64,000 nucleotides of DNA from Pelomonas baiyunensis (lineage in GTDB: Bacteria; Pseudomonadota; Gammaproteobacteria; Burkholderiales; Burkholderiaceae_C). Location: the NCBI RefSeq assembly GCF_043555935.1, contig NZ_JBIGIB010000002.1, forward strand, positions 124,001 through 188,000. The letters run 5' to 3'. Each line of letters starts with the position of its first letter. Within the stretch, counting starts at the first letter, position 1. The notes beneath the pieces were generated by a model. That model had not been told where the DNA came from, did not search any database, and saw only the letters and a program-made list of their open reading frames with translations. This document shows, piece after piece, positions 62,870 to 64,000 of the stretch. The position numbers and the translations under genes were made by a program.

Positions 62870-63814
62870 TCACAGACCGAAATCCGACGCGTCGCCACTC
62901 ATCGCTTTTTCGATGAGTTTGCGCGGCAGGCGTTCTGACAGCAGCTCCGCGAACGCGTACACGTAGTTGCGCAGGTAGGCGCCGCGCTTGAACGCGATGC
63001 GCGTGACGTTGCTGCCCAGTAAGGCGCCCAGCGGGCGGGCGACGAGGTCGCTGCCAGCGGGCTCCTCACGCATCGCCATTTCGGCCACGATGCCCACGCC
63101 CATGCCGAGCCGGACGTAGGTTTTGATCACGTCGGAGTCGATGGCCTCCAGCACGATGTTGGGCGTGAGGTGGCGGGCGGCGAAGGCTTTGTCGATGCGG
63201 GTGCGGCCGGTGAAGCTCGGGTGGTAGGACACCAGCGGCTCCTGCGCGAGTTGCTCCAGGCTGATGCGCTCGGCGCTGGCCAGCGGGTGGTCTCGCGGCA
63301 CCACCATCACGTGCTGCCATTCGTAGCAGGGGAGGGTGACCAGTTCGGCGTACTGGGCCAGCGATTCGGTGGCCAGCCCCAGGTCTGCGGTTTCGTCCAC
63401 GAGCATCTTGGCCACCTGGTCCGGGCTGCCTTGGTGCAGGCTGATGCGCAGCTGCGGCAGTTGTTTGCGCAACTGGGCCACGGGTGCCGGCAGCACGTAG
63501 CGCGCCTGGGTGTGGGTGGTGGCGATGGAGAAGGTGCCGCTGTCTTGCCGCGAATACTCTTCGCCGATGCGCTTGAGGTTGCCCACCTCGCGCAAGATGA
63601 TTTCAATGCAAGCCAGCACCTGCTGGCCCGGTTCGGTGATGCGGCGCAGGCGCTTGCCGTGGCGGGAGAAGATGTCCACGCCCAGCTCTTCCTCGAGTTC
63701 GAGGATGGCCTTGGACACGCCGGGCTGGGACGTGAACAGCGCCTTGGCAGTTTCAGTAAGGTTGAGGTTGCGGCGCGCCGCCTCCTGCACGAAACGGAAC
63801 TGATGCAGGTTCAT
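62870..63814 (-). CDS. cysB: LysR-type regulator CysB
   Basis: 314 residues. Begins MNLHQFRFVQEAARRNLNL; winged helix-turn-helix (about 5-62, TETAKALFTSQPGVSKAILE); effector domain with TTHTQARYVLP, which binds sulfate or N-acetylserine in CysB/Cbl. It regulates sulfur assimilation. Overlaps the CbiX-like gene by ATGA, linking sulfur reduction to siroheme metal insertion. The sox genes 5-7 kb away could be within its reach, but no binding site was identified. Confidence 0.93.
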   Translation of the reverse strand: MNLHQFRFVQEAARRNLNLTETAKALFTSQPGVSKAILELEEELGVDIFSRHGKRLRRITEPGQQVLACIEIILREVGNLKRIGEEYSRQDSGTFSIATTHTQARYVLPAPVAQLRKQLPQLRISLHQGSPDQVAKMLVDETADLGLATESLAQYAELVTLPCYEWQHVMVVPRDHPLASAERISLEQLAQEPLVSYHPSFTGRTRIDKAFAARHLTPNIVLEAIDSDVIKTYVRLGMGVGIVAEMAMREEPAGSDLVARPLGALLGSNVTRIAFKRGAYLRNYVYAFAELLSERLPRKLIEKAMSGDASDFGL

Positions 63815-63999
63815 GGCAGCGTGTTCAGGCAGGCATCGCACATGGCTTGCAACACCGCTTCATGCTCGCCCAGCGGCGGATGCAGCACCCAGGTGACGGC
63901 CTCGCCGTGCTGAGCGCGCAGCGACTCCAACAGCGGCGGCACATCCCGGCGCACATGGCCCCCGGTGCCCAGGAACAGCGGCAGCACATGCACCCGGGT
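63811..63999 (-). CDS. CbiX/SirB-type chelatase, C-terminal part (5' end outside window)
   Basis: Only the last 62 codons lie inside; the frame is open to the right edge. VHVLPLFLGTGGHVRRDVPP is the metal-binding histidine segment of CbiX/SirB, which inserts cobalt or iron into sirohydrochlorin. With CysB downstream a role in making siroheme for sulfite reductase is plausible. The tail LQAMCDACLNTLP has two cysteines. Confidence 0.75.
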   Translation of the reverse strand, partial: TRVHVLPLFLGTGGHVRRDVPPLLESLRAQHGEAVTWVLHPPLGEHEAVLQAMCDACLNTLP

Positions 64000-64000
64000 G

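Overview
The window is a GC-rich chromosomal segment of a betaproteobacterium, most likely of the order Burkholderiales (Comamonadaceae or the Rubrivivax/Leptothrix/Ideonella side). This rests on gene order and protein character: fkpB-ispH, surE-pcm-nlpD-rpoS-rlmD, carA-lysE-carB-greA-DUF4149 facing yhbY, rlmE-ftsH-folP-glmM, pstSCAB-phoU-phoB-phoR, rho-trxA next to an AddAB-type pair, and a CysB regulator. I see no transposase, integrase, prophage, CRISPR array, rRNA or replication origin. Almost the whole window reads as core genome, and no stretch above 300 bases lacks a gene.

Layout. 1-3500: 3' end of an FlhG-like ATPase, a truncated globin, a single-domain response regulator, then a TonB-like protein, an Smr protein and RadC on the minus strand. 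3541-6535: fkpB-ispH, serS and tRNA-Ser(CGA). 6655-8883: a small unknown gene, a LuxR-type regulator and a quinone-oxidoreductase-like enzyme, all minus. 8969-13880: the stress block surE-pcm-nlpD-rpoS-rlmD. 14012-16802: a secreted GH5 glycosidase behind a perfect AT-rich palindrome, a BAX-inhibitor-1 membrane protein and a GlcG/HbpS protein. 16974-28480: carbamoyl phosphate synthesis, transcription fidelity, ribosome RNA modification, FtsH, folate and cell-wall precursor genes. 28602-36025: a FAS1 lipoprotein divergent from the complete phosphate-uptake and phosphate-sensing operon, with a well-placed Pho box. 36057-40112: a membrane glycosyltransferase, L31 type B, rho and trxA, all minus.

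40256-48412: the AddB/AddA recombination nuclease-helicase pair, tRNA-Pro(TGG), an OPT-family transporter and tRNA-Arg(TCT). 48529-53352: the least ordinary part. It has a strong hairpin, two small unknown ORFs, a candidate small RNA with a C-rich loop, and a three-gene unit: an SPFH (flotillin-like) membrane protein carrying tandem beta repeats, then an orphan KdpD-like kinase and KdpE-like regulator with no kdpFABC potassium pump nearby. 53516-58090: a tightly overlapping unit in which a two-subunit molybdenum hydroxylase is followed by soxX, soxY, soxZ and soxA, without soxB or soxCD, and with a SoxY that has lost the GGCGG sulfur-carrying tail. 58266-64000: an unknown protein, a phosphotransferase-fold protein, a Crp/Fnr regulator, a FimV-like protein, CysB and the end of a CbiX-like chelatase.

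Best candidates for undescribed biology: the SPFH-repeat protein with its two-component system, and the molybdoenzyme-SoxXYZA unit with its altered SoxY. Small-scale signals worth testing are the GH5 palindrome, the candidate sRNA at 49141-49240 with the start-codon hairpin after it, and the promoter-like boxes that sit only 7-9 nt upstream of several start codons.
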